From Strigops habroptila (Eukaryota > Chordata > Aves > Psittaciformes > Psittacidae), in assembly GCF_004027225.2 (NCBI RefSeq), contig NC_044282.2, positions 65,395,225-65,459,224 of the forward strand: a stretch of DNA of 64,000 bases, given 5' to 3'. Positions 1 through 12,142 of the stretch are shown one piece after another. The notes beneath the pieces are model-generated. The model was not told the origin of the DNA, did not search any database, and saw only the letters and a list, made by a program, of their open reading frames with translations. How positions within the stretch are numbered: position 1 is the stretch's first letter; each line of letters starts with the position of its first letter. A program made the position numbers and the translations under genes.

Positions 1-1039
1 AAAACCTTCTTTAAAAATTAAAATCCTATGTGGAAGATCTCATTTAACTCAAGATGTCAAATCCCAGTTAGATTCACATCAGTCAAACCCCAAAACATAG
101 TCCTCCATGGATACACAGCAAATTCTGAAAAGAAAAATCCACTTGTACTATTAAAGATATCACTTCTGACTCAGGAAATAACTGTCCTGCAGATTTCAGA
201 AAGCAAGGAAAATGTAGGAGAGGAAATACCACTGCACGCTTATCCTGTTCTTATATTCTTTCCTTGAACATTGACTTATGGCCACTCCAAAACAGTGGAT
301 AGGAATAGACGGTCCTTTGATTTCACCGTCAGGCTAAATCTATGTTCTCCTGGCAGTCCTGTAATTGAATTCAGCACCACATTTCTCTTTTGTTAGCATA
401 TTTGGAAGAAACTTGCTTACACAGCTTCATAGAAGTATGCTTGCTTACGGACGTCTAGGAGGAGAGTCCTATTGTAAAACCAGTCAATAGTTTCACTACT
501 GTCTGTCACCTCCTGCCTCCCTCTATTTATTGCCAGCAGTAAACATCTGCAGTATTTCCCTGCCTGCACTTACCAGTCACAAACACCCTTTAGAAGAATC
601 AGAAATGTTACTCACAAGGATCCACACAGGCTTTTTGGCAGTGTCTTACAGCCGTAATTCAGCTACCACCAGGGCTGAGGAGTCTCCGCTGCTCAATCTT
701 ATCTAAAGAGATTTTAGACAACTTTCAGCAGATTGATAATCATGCGTTAATTGAAAACCACAGCAGTTAGACACTTCCTGCCTGAGATGCAGCCTCCAAT
801 TGGCTAAAGCCTCCCAAAAACAATTTTATCTTGCATAAGTGCTTACTTAACGAGGGCCTTTTGTAACAGGCAGAGAACGCACGCTCCCAACTTGCTGGCA
901 CCGAAAGCTATAACGAGTGTGTGCTCTCCGGCTCCCGCCTGCTTTGTCTTTCCCTATCTCTACCACAAGGAGGGAAGCTCAGCAGTCCACTCCACTACTA
1001 AATATTGCATCTCAAAATGATAGCTAAGGCAGCATTCCT

Positions 1040-1128
1040 GTGTGGGAATGGGGACACTTGCAGAGATAGCTGCAAGAACAGCCAGGATTTGGGGAAGCTG
1101 AAGATTTAACACATAGCAAGGTCTGGAT
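1040..1128 (+). repeat. Direct repeat copy A (89 bp)
   Basis: This stretch, beginning GTGTGGGAATGGGGACAC and ending near GGTCTGGAT, recurs at 1744-1832 in the same orientation. I count 5 mismatches and no indels over 89 bases (about 94% identity). The flanks do not match. It could be one member of an unnamed dispersed repeat or half of a local duplication. Confidence 0.85.
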
Positions 1129-1743
1129 CCCGTGAGCAATGTACAGACCTTCCTATAGCCCGAGATGGAGCTGAAAGCTTCTCTCAGCACTGGGCACTTG
1201 GGGGACATTTTACAAGGCTAATCATCATATAGATATGAGTAACTTCTCTTGCACAGCAAGCACATGTATATTAATCTTGTATTTTTATACTTCATATCTG
1301 TTCCTTGCAGCGCAACACATACTGTTGAAAATCCCTGAACCTGGCCTCAAAGCTGGTCTTTGAGTAATCCCTACATGTGAAGGACTCTGGAAACCCAAAA
1401 GAAAGGACAGGCAAGAAGATAACCCCAAACCTGCAGTACTAAATGCACTTTTCCAAGATTTATTTCAAGATATTGGTTTCAAGCATTTTGTACAAGTAAA
1501 TTTTTTGTTCACAGATACAGAAAAGGTTCCTGCCCCCTACTACAAGCCAGTCCCACAGAAACAGAGCAAGTCACACTAACTGATCAGTCTCCATCTGCAT
1601 CTCTGCCTGCTGCAGGGCTACAGTCTCACCACATCCACTCCATTCACTTTATGTTTCTGCTGGTTTCCCCTCAAATTTAAATGATTATGGCCAGTTAAAA
1701 ACATGCTTCAGCATCACGATGTTCTTTATCTTGTGCAACTACA

Positions 1744-1832
1744 GTGTGGGAATGGGGACACTTGCAAGGATAGCTGCAAGAACAGCTGGGATTTGGGGAA
1801 GCTGGAGATTTAACACATAGCAAGGTCTGGAT
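1744..1832 (+). repeat. Direct repeat copy B (89 bp)
   Basis: Second copy of the 1040-1128 repeat, starting 704 bp downstream of the first with the same orientation and length. The five differences from copy A are all single-base substitutions. No target-site duplication or poly-A tail is evident at either end. Confidence 0.85.
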
Positions 1833-4800
1833 GCCTACTAAGCAGACTTGCTGGGGACTCCTGCATGTCAAATATAAAGGCAGTGAATAAACTAGCACCT
1901 ATCCTCAACCATTAGAGGCAACATCATGGGGTTGGGAACAAACCCTTCTGGAGCTTCCTTGGCCTTTGGAACAGGAATCCAGAGCGTACGTGAATATGGA
2001 TTTGCCAGGTGTGGAGAAGGGCAGGGCATCCAGCCAACACTGCCATTGCCTGTCTTATCAGTGTAGGTCTGCAGTCCACCCTTTGAAGGTATTCTGATGA
2101 GGAAACCAGCGGCTTAAGTATGATTATTTCACACCAGCCAGATATTACGCTCTACACACTGATCACAAACTGCTCATACGTGACCTGTTCCTCGAAGAAA
2201 ACTAAGGCCTGAGCTCGCAGTGTGGTGGCATTAGCATCATTCTCTCCTTTTCCACCACTTTGTGTATCCCTCCAGATATGTACACAGTGACTCACCCCAT
2301 GTCCTAGAAATTGCCTTTGAGTTACAGGTTTATAGTTCATAAGCACTGTTACAGCAAGTATGGGGTGAAATACAAGCAGAACGATTATGTATGCCCTTCT
2401 TCCTAGTATATTAAAATCTACAATGCACTTCTTCCACACTGGACCATATGGTCTTATTTGTGGCCCACTGTGTATAGCATGCATATAGGTCCTGATTTCA
2501 GCTGGGTAGAGTTACTATGTTTTTACTCATCACACAGTCTGAATGACCTCAGCATGTTAGACATGACATTTTCATCCAGCGAATAAGTGGTCTGAAATTC
2601 TTCACTTAACACAAGCTTCTTCTACACATGCCTGTTAGGCACAGCTGATCGGCTAGGTCCACACTGATCTAAACCCAGGGCAAGTTTTGTGTGCAGAAAA
2701 TATTGGCCAAGTGGGAGAACACACACTTTTTGCTGTCCCATGTTCTTGCTGGTTGTTTCATAATGCATTTGTTCTGTGGCTGAGACAAGTGGAAGCAATG
2801 CCACCATAGCAGTGGCCTTGTCCTCTTGCCACAGAAAGCCAGGCAGAAGCTTTAGGCCCCTATTCTGGGTTTCAAAGTTATTTTTTCAGAATAAATTGCA
2901 ACACAGGCCTCTGATAAAATATTCAAAGTTATTTTATCATGCAGCTCTACAGAAATCCCCTAAAGTATGTTGGTGGAGTACAGTGGAATGTACTTAGTGC
3001 TTATAAATGTGTTAAAACTGAACAGCTTTTGCTTCACTAGGCTGCACAGCATTGCCAGACATGGGAATGCTCAGGTACAGCTACAGCTCTAAGATACCAG
3101 TGTCCAACTCAAAGCAAGCATTCATGGAAAGGCCCTACCTTTCTAGTGTGTCTTCACTGAAAGAACACTTAGACTTACATCTTCCACATAGATTTCAGTT
3201 GAAAATCCTTGTTGGCCTGTTGAGGAAGAAAAATTATATCATGAGTGACAAATGCAGTTATATATATTTAAGTCAAGACATTGATTTTAATGTTCATGTG
3301 TAAAAAGGGAAACGTAATACAACTCACATTCATGAAAGGATGCATTTTGAAATCAAGATACTCAGCAACAATGCTGAATGAAATCGTTGGAACCAATTCC
3401 ACAACACAGCCAGTGTTCAGTACTTGAAGACAAGCTGCTTTGATTTAAATGTAAGTTTGTATTGATCCTGGGTCATGATAGAGGAAAACAGTTTCCAGGT
3501 AACAACTATTTTACCATCGTGGCAGTTTCCCACTGATAAGCAGAGGAATATACATACTCTCTTCCTGTATCACCAAAAATCTTTAAAGGGTCCATCTTTA
3601 GAGCCTTCCTTTGTAATTTATTACAGGAAAAGAAAAAAAAAAAACCTTTCTTTTCAAGGAGGAAAGGAGATCTACCATGCCCATCCCTCCCCATGCACAC
3701 TCCCTGCAGCGCCATGGTTCATTCCACTCGTACCAGCACACCGCAGACACCAGTTCACACACAATAGCAGGACTGGTTGCAATAGGACCATAGCTCCACT
3801 GTCATTCACTCATGCACTAGAAAGCATTTACAAGGTGCTGAGCTAGCATGAGCAGACTTCACACTGGAATTAATGCCTTGCTGACAAGAGGAAGATCTTT
3901 CTTTAAAGAAAGAAGAAAACCATGATTTCTCCTGCTAGTAGCTGAAATAAGACATTATGAGTACAGAGAGGTGGAGTCCCAGCACAGAAGGCTGAAGACA
4001 AATGCTTTCTACATAAAGTTACCACTGTGGAGGCCCTGCCCTCTATTTTGAGTCTTTTTGCTGTGCAGGAACTGAGAAAAGTCCATCTGTGGTCATTTCA
4101 CCCATTTCACAGCACACACTGTCATTAGCAGGAAACTCCAGAATGCAAAGCACTAGAAAAGCCACTTTTCCTCACCAAGGAACACTCTGATGTCATCTAG
4201 GTCAGAGGTATTTCTCTCTTATCAAGAGACCAGCAGAAATAATTGAACAAAGCCAGTGCCAGGGTATGGTTATATCAGCTTCCAGCCAAGCAACTCAAAA
4301 TAGCCTGTGAAAAGGAGAAGCTCTCAACACCAAAGGATGTGCCCAGGCAGGGAAGAGCTCACCCAAAGCGAGACCCAAATGCAGATGTGAGATACAACCC
4401 ATACAACTCCTTGTCCCAGACATAGCCACCAGCAAGGATCCCTGGAGCAAGTCAAACTCTCCTTGTCATGTCCCACAGAAAGCAGGAGCTCAGCAGCTCC
4501 AGAGCAACAAAGCCTTTTGTTCCCATGAGCAGCATTGATGGATTTCAATCCAAAAAGCATTCCCCGCCCTTGGAGCTCCAGCTTAATCTTTACAGCCACT
4601 TGCTTCAACTCCAGCCCTTCCTAATGCGCCAGGGAAACTGGCACCCAGGAGTCAGTAAACTCATTGGAAGTTGTTTTCAGGTCAGGTTCAACAAATGTTG
4701 ACAACCAAATATACTAATCTGCTAACAACAGCTCAAGCACCCTAATCCTGCAATGGGTTAATCTGAGTGCCTTCAGTGCCAAGGATTAGTTTTTCCTCAC

Positions 4801-5696
4801 TGCTAGAAGGGATGGGATTTGACCGGGCGCACTAGGATGGACACACAGTGAAGAGGATCTGTGCTAGCAATCCCCTTTGTGTATTTTAAGAAGGAAAATC
4901 ATCTGCTTTTTATTGTTGAAGAACAGAACAGACCCACCCTTTGGCAGCAGGGAAATCTCCCTAGGTTTGAGGGAGCAAGAAGGGCAATAGGAATCCACTA
5001 CCCACTTATTTTCAACCAGACTTTTAGGCAGCCACCATGCTAAAACTCATTGACTCATCTCCAAATCTTTTCATTGAACTCTAGAATAAGGACATTGCTG
5101 AAATTACATTTGAGTAACTCAAAACTAAGCCCTGCCCCACTCTTGAGAGAAAGGAAAAAAGAAAAGACAATGTACTTCTGTCTTTAAGCTAAACTTCATG
5201 AGACAAAGTATTCTCCCCAGATGTTCTCACTTACTGGTTAACCATTGGTAAGTTGCCTTCAAGGGCAGCCCAGGAGTCTACAGCAGTGTCTGGCAGGCAG
5301 CATCCACAGCATCAGAGCAGGAGCACAGCAGCAGGCAGCACTTTCTGGAGCTGGCAGGCAGCACGCAGCTATGAGAAACCAGAAACTCACCTGTGCAACC
5401 CACCCCTTCAAACAGGATGACTGTGAAGAGATGACAAGAACAGCGTCAAGCAAGGATGAGCAAGGACACATTTATATGGCTGGATAATCTTCATTTTGTA
5501 AACTTTATTCAATCGCGTCACTGCTGTTGCTCACAAAACTGCCCCATGTCCTCCTCTGACACTGGAGGAGTGACACACAACCAAACGCATCCATTCAGTA
5601 CTTTGTTCAACCAGCATCACTTCTGTATCCTTATTGACTTTTAGGATACAGACATATTAGCCTCCTGAGCAGCTTCTCTCTGCCCTCACCATTATC

Positions 5697-5930
5697 ACCT
5701 CTGAATGCTTCACAAGCATTGACTTTTTCTCCCCACAACTCCATGAGAAAGAGAAAAGGCACTCAAGGAAACAAGCCCCTTGCACTGACAGCAGCACAGC
5801 AGATGTCCATAAGCCCCCAGTGGGTATAGATAGCTACTTTGCAGAGTCTACATGGTCACCCAGCATGGTCAGGAATAGAGGCAGATAGTAAGGGAGAAAA
5901 GGCACCTAGATTGCAGTCAGAGCACAAGTT
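5697..5930 (-). repeat. Degraded MIR-type SINE
   Basis: Read on the minus strand the order matches an ancient MIR element. The 5' part is a degraded 'had a ... tgctgt' segment whose complement reads CATGGTCACCCAGCATGG then GGAATAGAGGCAG near 5849-5884. The 3' part's complement, GCTTCACAAGCATTGAC then CCCCACAACTCCATGAG, lies at 5707-5746. The middle is poorly conserved. Identification rests on remembered consensus order, not an alignment. Confidence 0.55.
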
Positions 5931-8900
5931 TTTCTGATTTCTGTGAAAGCGGAGACCTGCCTTTATTTTATAGCTGCAACATTCAGGTCACCAAGAACCT
6001 CTCATGCAGAAAGCCTGCTTCGTAACTTGGGTGGCCTGATTTTCTTTATAGCATCTTTATGGCACTTTATATGCTTAAATGCAGAAGTGTCACCTCTAAT
6101 TGACAGTATCCCATGCACCTCTCACACGGGCAATGTGCATCTGTAGCTGAGCTTTTGGAAAATGAGGAACACAGCAAACATTTTGATTGCAGTGGCTTTC
6201 CTACAAGAGGAAAGCATGAAGCTTAAACAGACAACTTCAATTCACAGCAGCTGAATGTCTGGCATTAGTATGAATACTCCTTTAACATAGCAATTTTGCA
6301 ATCTAATTATTTAGGTATTTTTTTAAAGGCAATGGGAGTATATATAAAATACCATCACATGGACATATATCACCTCCTACATGAATCATTAGCAGAACTA
6401 GAACATTTAGTTCCATCATTGTGGAAAATGAGTGGAAGAAAACTCATTGCAAGACCTTACAGATAGTGAAGGTGGTTTTTACTGAAAAGAATCCAATAAG
6501 TTGATTCTATCCCATTCCTACTCCTCCATCAACGTCCTCGCATGCATGGAGCCATATGCATCTGTCTGGGTGCAGCAGGAAGCACATGGAGAAAAACTAT
6601 CACAGCCTCACTGCATCTTCTGGGCTCCTGTATGTTTGGACACATCTTTTATACCCTTTAGCAGTGGATACTACAACCAATGTTGTACCTCACTGTTAAG
6701 CCTCACCCATCAAGAGCTTCATGCAAAATTGAGTCTTTTCCTTTCCCAGTCTGGGTATTTCACAGCTTTAGCGCTGTTGATCATCATCTTGTCACCATAA
6801 CTCTGCAGCTGCAGTTTGTTCTTTGTCCTCTGATAATTTGTGCAAAACATGTGGCGGTTCTGCAGCCACTAATACATGCCTCTCCTTTAAGCCTTCATGT
6901 GCTCTTTTCCTGGCATCTTCAGCCATGTAATGCCATTCACACCAATAATAGCATCTCTGTTGAAAGCCTCCTCATGAGGCAGGCCTTAACCACATGAGAT
7001 CCTGGCACAGCTAATACAAGTTGAAAGCAATTCACTTTCTGTGGACCAGGGCACAACCTTGCAGCAAATTACACAGCTTTAGGCCGGCACAACCTTGCAG
7101 CAAATTACACAGCTTTAGGGGGGCCATGCAGAAATGCAGGGACTGAAGTTTTCTGTCTATTGTGGCAAATCTGAGACAGCAGTCCTTCCTGTTGAATCCC
7201 TTGCATAGATATCACCACACAAGCTTTGTTCACCCTCTTTCCCATATCCCTCATCCTTGCTTGTGCATCTGCTCACCTCAGTTCTCATTCCACACAACTG
7301 CCCCATTCCCTTAGTCTTAGGGAAAACACCATTTCTAAAGGCTACATCTGCCAGCCTCTATCCTCTCCCACAAGGATGTGAATAAGGATTTTTAGACCCA
7401 TAACTTGGCAGAATAATTTAGCTACTTTTCAAAGGCAAAAAAAAAAAGCATATCCGTTGCTCCAGGTTGATCTTCCAACCAAATTTCCAACTGCCTTTCG
7501 GAACATCGAAGTATTAAAATAATCAGCTATTTCAGTCAGAAACTTAAGACAAAGCATCAGTTTCCTCCTAAGCCTAGTCAAAAAAGCAGCAAGACCTTTT
7601 GTACTGTAGCTTCTCAGAAACAAGCTAAGCCCGAGGCAAGCAAAAAAAAAACCACAATGGAAAATGGCAGCAACAAGGGAAAATTGCAGCCAAAGGAGAA
7701 GTTTCAGTTAAGTCAGAAGTGAGGAAGTGGAGCTTTAGCGGGAAGCACAAGGATGCCATAACTGCAAACAATGTTGTCATTTTTGCCTACAGTAAATGCA
7801 TTTATGATTGAAGACATGTGTATGCACACCCGCACATCTAGATCCTCACAGAGCACTTTGCAGCCTCTCCAGGGTCATGCAGTAGGCTGGTTTTCTCATT
7901 CAAGCTGGAGGCCAAGCATGGCCATGGAAAGTCAGCTGAAGACAAGGGTTTTACATCAAGAAGGTGAATACAGCTTCTCATGGAAGCATTTGTCAACCTA
8001 TAAAGGTCCCAAGGCCTTGTCACACACCACTTGTCCTGCCTACTCCTGCAGATGGCAATGAGGACCTAACCCCAGTGCATCTGGCGATTTGGGGTAATCT
8101 GGTTTGGACTTAGATGCCCTAGAAGAGGCTTGTCCTTTAGAGGGAATGGAATTCCTTCCTTGAGTAACATCAGAAGGTGTCTAAAGAACAGGCATCCAGA
8201 AAGGTCAGCAGCAATAACAAATACCTCTTTTGAAAGCCCCTAGCAGCAGATTGCTGAGGACTGAGCTCCCACTGAGTGTCTGAAAAAACCAACAAAAGCC
8301 CCAGCCCTGAACACCTTGGAGAGGTAGCATCAACTTTGCAACATCAGCCTCTTACCATATTTTCCACTGAACACCAAGAACCTACATTGTCTTAGTCCAA
8401 ACGCCCTTCAGGGTTATCATGGTGTTCCTTTGCACAACAAAATCTTCAAAGCAATGCCTGCCCTTCCTCCTTTTCCTCCTTCCTACTAATTAACTTCTAG
8501 TGAAACTTATGGTGTGAGCAGTTTTGATCTAGTTATTCTGTTGAGGTGTGTCCAAGTCAAAATCTACAGAGCCTAAGCAGTGTCATTAGTGTAAACTTGC
8601 TCTCATGCCCAGGAAGCTACATGAACTGTCAGCTCTCTGGATAATACAACATCATCCTTCCCTTCTGCATTACAGCTTCCAAATGTTTGGAAGCACCATC
8701 AGAACAGGGCTTTGGTACTTTCAAACTCTAAGGTATCTTCCTGGCACATAATGTGGGCCATGCATAATACAGGTGGCTGGCCAGTCAATCCCCACACCTT
8801 TCATCAACATTAGAAGCTCAGGCTGTCACACATGTTGAGACGTATCATGACTTTTATTGTTTTAAAGTCTGGAAATGACAGTCAGGCCCCATAGAACTAC

Positions 8901-11900
8901 ACAGCGTCATTCTCACCAAGTGGTATTTTTAAGACACAGAAAAGTTATTACTACAAAACAGATTATTTATAGGCTACATAATCTGCAAGTCTACCACGTG
9001 GCCCTGCAAAGCTCTATGTATAAACACCAGCAGATGTAAGACCCACTTTGAACAACTACCTGTAAGCAATTGGGAATCAAGGAGGATCAGGGCTAGTATT
9101 AAGCACAAAAACACCTGCTCTTACCACACATGCTTCCTCAGAGACCTCACCAACAATGTGACAATCAGAACACATGATTTCCCCCTTAAAAAATTAGGAA
9201 ACACACACTGAAAAGAGCAAACCCCAACAGCAAGGGTTGGTTTTTTTGTGATGTAAAACAGTCCATACCTGACATGCAGGACAGTTTTCCTTAAGTGGTT
9301 TTGAACCACAACAGCTCCAAGTGTTTTCTGTCCTAACGCAATCATTCTTTGCGGCAAGCGCAGTTCAAACCTACCTGTTACAGTCATAAAGTAATAACAA
9401 CTAGAGCCATCATTCATTATGATGAAAGGACTATCTGTCATGGCTGGACCACATTATATCAGTGTAGGCTATAAATGTCTGATTTAACTCACCATAAACA
9501 GCACTTGCCCAATCAGAGAAAGCTGTTGAGCCAGAGACATGATCTCAAGACATGTAAATGTTTTCCAGGAACACATCTCTCACTTGGCAGGACTCACCTG
9601 AAAGCAGAGCCCTGGGTGATATGGCACAGCAGTGAAAGCCTTTTGCAATGTGTCATGCAACAGAAAGTGGAAGTGTTGGAACAAAAGGAATTCACTTTTG
9701 CTGGAGTAAGAGGCATCATGATCATTTCATAAACCTCTGAACATTAAAAGCCATTACACTATGGGCTCACACCCATACTGCAGAAGCCCACTTCCAAAGG
9801 CTGCTCCACCTGACAGATACGTCTTTCACATATCAATTTCTACATCCAACAAAAAAGGAAATGAATAGTTAAAACCAAACAAACCTCCTCAAAGTCCCAG
9901 TAGAACTCTCCTACTTACACCATCCTGACCATCAGCAGGAGGCTATCCAGAGATGCCAGCAGAATCTCTGCAGGTACTAATGGTTTACTCAGACCCATGG
10001 ATGCACAGCACCAGAGCAGCATTTCTGCCCTCCCAACCATGAGAGAGGGTAAAACTTAGGCCCAAAAGTTCACTGGTCTCTTAAAATAAGAGCTTGAAAA
10101 AGAACTCAGATGACACCAGGAGGACAAATGCTAAGCTATGTTCTCCCAGATAGTCTATCTGGGGTATCTTTGCACTTCAGATAAGGATGGAGCTTGTTGC
10201 TCAAAACTGCTTTCATGGCAGTCATAGACAGCAAGATTCCATCATCAGCCAATGCAATTTGCAGAGATGTTTCAGAGAAACCATCTCATCCACAGCACTT
10301 AGAAAACCTGTGAAACCATCCTAAGAACAGAAGAGAAATATAGATACAGAAGAAAAACAGGGAGCTCAAGTCTTCACCTAACTGAAAGAAAAAACCAGCT
10401 TGTGGGCAGAAACCTAGCAGACAGCAAGGAGGTAAGCAAGCTCACAGACCCTGTGCCAGGCAATAGGGAGTCTCAACAGGCCTTGGGCTGGTGGTGACAT
10501 GATATGCTTCTCCATCTTCTTTTTATGAGAAGATGGATCAGTTTGTGATCTTAAATCTAAAACTGTTCCCTAGAGCAAAATGTTAGAAAAGCTGGCTTCC
10601 AAAACAAATATAAGGGTAATAAACCACATACATGTAAGCAGCAGAACTTCTGTTGAAAAATCCTGGAGGAAACCCCTAAGGAACAAGAAGCAAAAGACCA
10701 GCAATAGAATTTATCTATGCCGGGGAGCCACACAGCCACACAAAGCAGGACAAGGAATCCCCAGCAGAGGCAGTGCCCTCACCCACAGGCACAATCCCAC
10801 CTGAGCAGAGCTGGGTGCTGGTAGCAGCTTTCATCAGCAGCCCCAGGCACAGCAAAGGGGTGCACCAGGTATAGGGTTCACCCAGAAGCTGCAGGCAGTG
10901 AAGGGGGGCTGGAGACAAGCTACAACACATACCCAAAATTCCCATCCAGACAACAAAACCAGAAGCCAACCCACCTGCAAGACAGCCCAAGGCTGAGCTT
11001 AAATAGAGCTGCTGAGTGGGAGCCCTGGCTGAGGCTGCTCAGAGCAATTAGGACCCATGGGTGCCCTGGGACCTTGTTGAGGTTTCTATTGAAACCCCGC
11101 AGCTGCAGCAAGGCACATCCATGAAGCTAGGGAGCAATCACAGCTGAGGGACTTCTTCCCATCACGTGCAGCAGCACCATGCAGAGTTCGAGCACAGCCC
11201 TCGCCTGCTGTGCAAATGAGGATGACCGACCATTGTGATCCTTTGTTCTCTTCTTGTTTGTCTGGGTGTTGTGACTGTCAGGGATTATAAGCATCAGCAC
11301 TTTGGCTTTGGTGTTGGTGCCAAAAGGCCGAGCAGCAGAAGCTGTGCCTCCTCTTCCTTTCTGATTTCAAATGCTGCAGCCAAAAACTTAAGATTTATTT
11401 CTTTTCCTCAGTGCCACATAAACCTTGATGAAAAAAGAAAAATCATGGACTTGAATGCTCTGTCTGGAAAGGCTATCTAAGCTGGTGCTTGATGGGTATA
11501 AAATGCCTCCTCCCCAGAGCTGTGCTAGGGAAGACCTCCACTTTATTCCTCACTAGTGCCTGCAAACGTTTTTCCTCCCTTTTTTTTCCCCACTTGTTAC
11601 TTTCAGCCACCTCGATTCCCAACACTTGTGGCATCGGCATCCCCTTTCCAGGTCCCACACACAAATCCCTCCCTTCCATAACGGAGCTTTTCACCAGGCT
11701 CCAGGGCAGGTCCCCTCTCCTAGGGAAACCGAGCAGGACGTTACTAGAAAGGTCTGGGAAGGTCAAATTTGTCTCTGCTTCCAGATTTGGGATGCTGCCG
11801 ACACCCTGCACTGCTGCTCCTCTGAGAATAGTTAACAGGGAAAATGCCAGTAGGTGGTGTCCAAGAATAGCTTCTGGATTCAGTAAGTGAAACCTGTGCT

Positions 11901-12060
11901 ACACCCAGGGCTCCTCTAACAGCTGTTAGCATCTGCACAGAGGGAGATGCAGGATGCAGGGGGGCTCCTCCACTCACAGCACCTTCAGATCACAATGCTG
12001 CCTTCCTCCAGGCTTCAGGCTGCTTTTCACACATAAGCATCTTTGCTGGACATTGCTCAA
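5931..12060. other. Intergenic DNA, no gene recognised
   Basis: I see no recognisable exon or RNA gene. Apart from the 36-bp tandem duplication near 7.05 kb, I see only scattered short A- or T-runs and open frames without family motifs. Small open frames on both strands near 10.7-11.1 kb reflect locally higher GC rather than coding sequence. Confidence 0.55.
7051..7122 (+). repeat. 36-bp tandem duplication (two copies)
   Basis: The unit starting GCACAACCTTGCAGCAAA and ending at AGCTTTAGG plus three bases occurs head to tail at 7051-7086 and 7087-7122. The first 33 or so bases of the copies are identical, which suggests a recent duplication such as replication slippage. No coding frame is involved. 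Confidence 0.9.
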
Positions 12061-12142
12061 TGTATTGTATGTATATGTATATGTATATGTGTATGTGTAG
12101 GTATATGTATATGTGTATGTGTATGTGTATGTATATGTATAT
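12061..12142 (+). repeat. TATATG/TGTATG microsatellite
   Basis: About 80 bp of imperfect hexamer repeat alternating GTATAT and GTGTAT units. The complementary strand is open in one frame and would encode a Tyr-Thr repeat, which is an artefact of the repeat. Alternating purine-pyrimidine composition makes it a likely length-polymorphic site. Confidence 0.9.

Larger units (their letters stand above)
1..5690. other. Intergenic DNA, no gene recognised
   Basis: No exon, RNA gene or young transposon is recognisable. Open frames here are short (110 codons or fewer), carry no family motif and are not joined by plausible splice sites into anything I know. The one structured signal is the pair of 89-bp direct repeats near 1.0 and 1.7 kb, listed separately. 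Confidence 0.6.

Noticed and set aside
2152..2484. 110-codon minus-strand frame with hydrophobic middle
   Set aside because: Looked at as a possible LINE or ERV fragment, but no reverse-transcriptase, envelope or gag motif could be matched.
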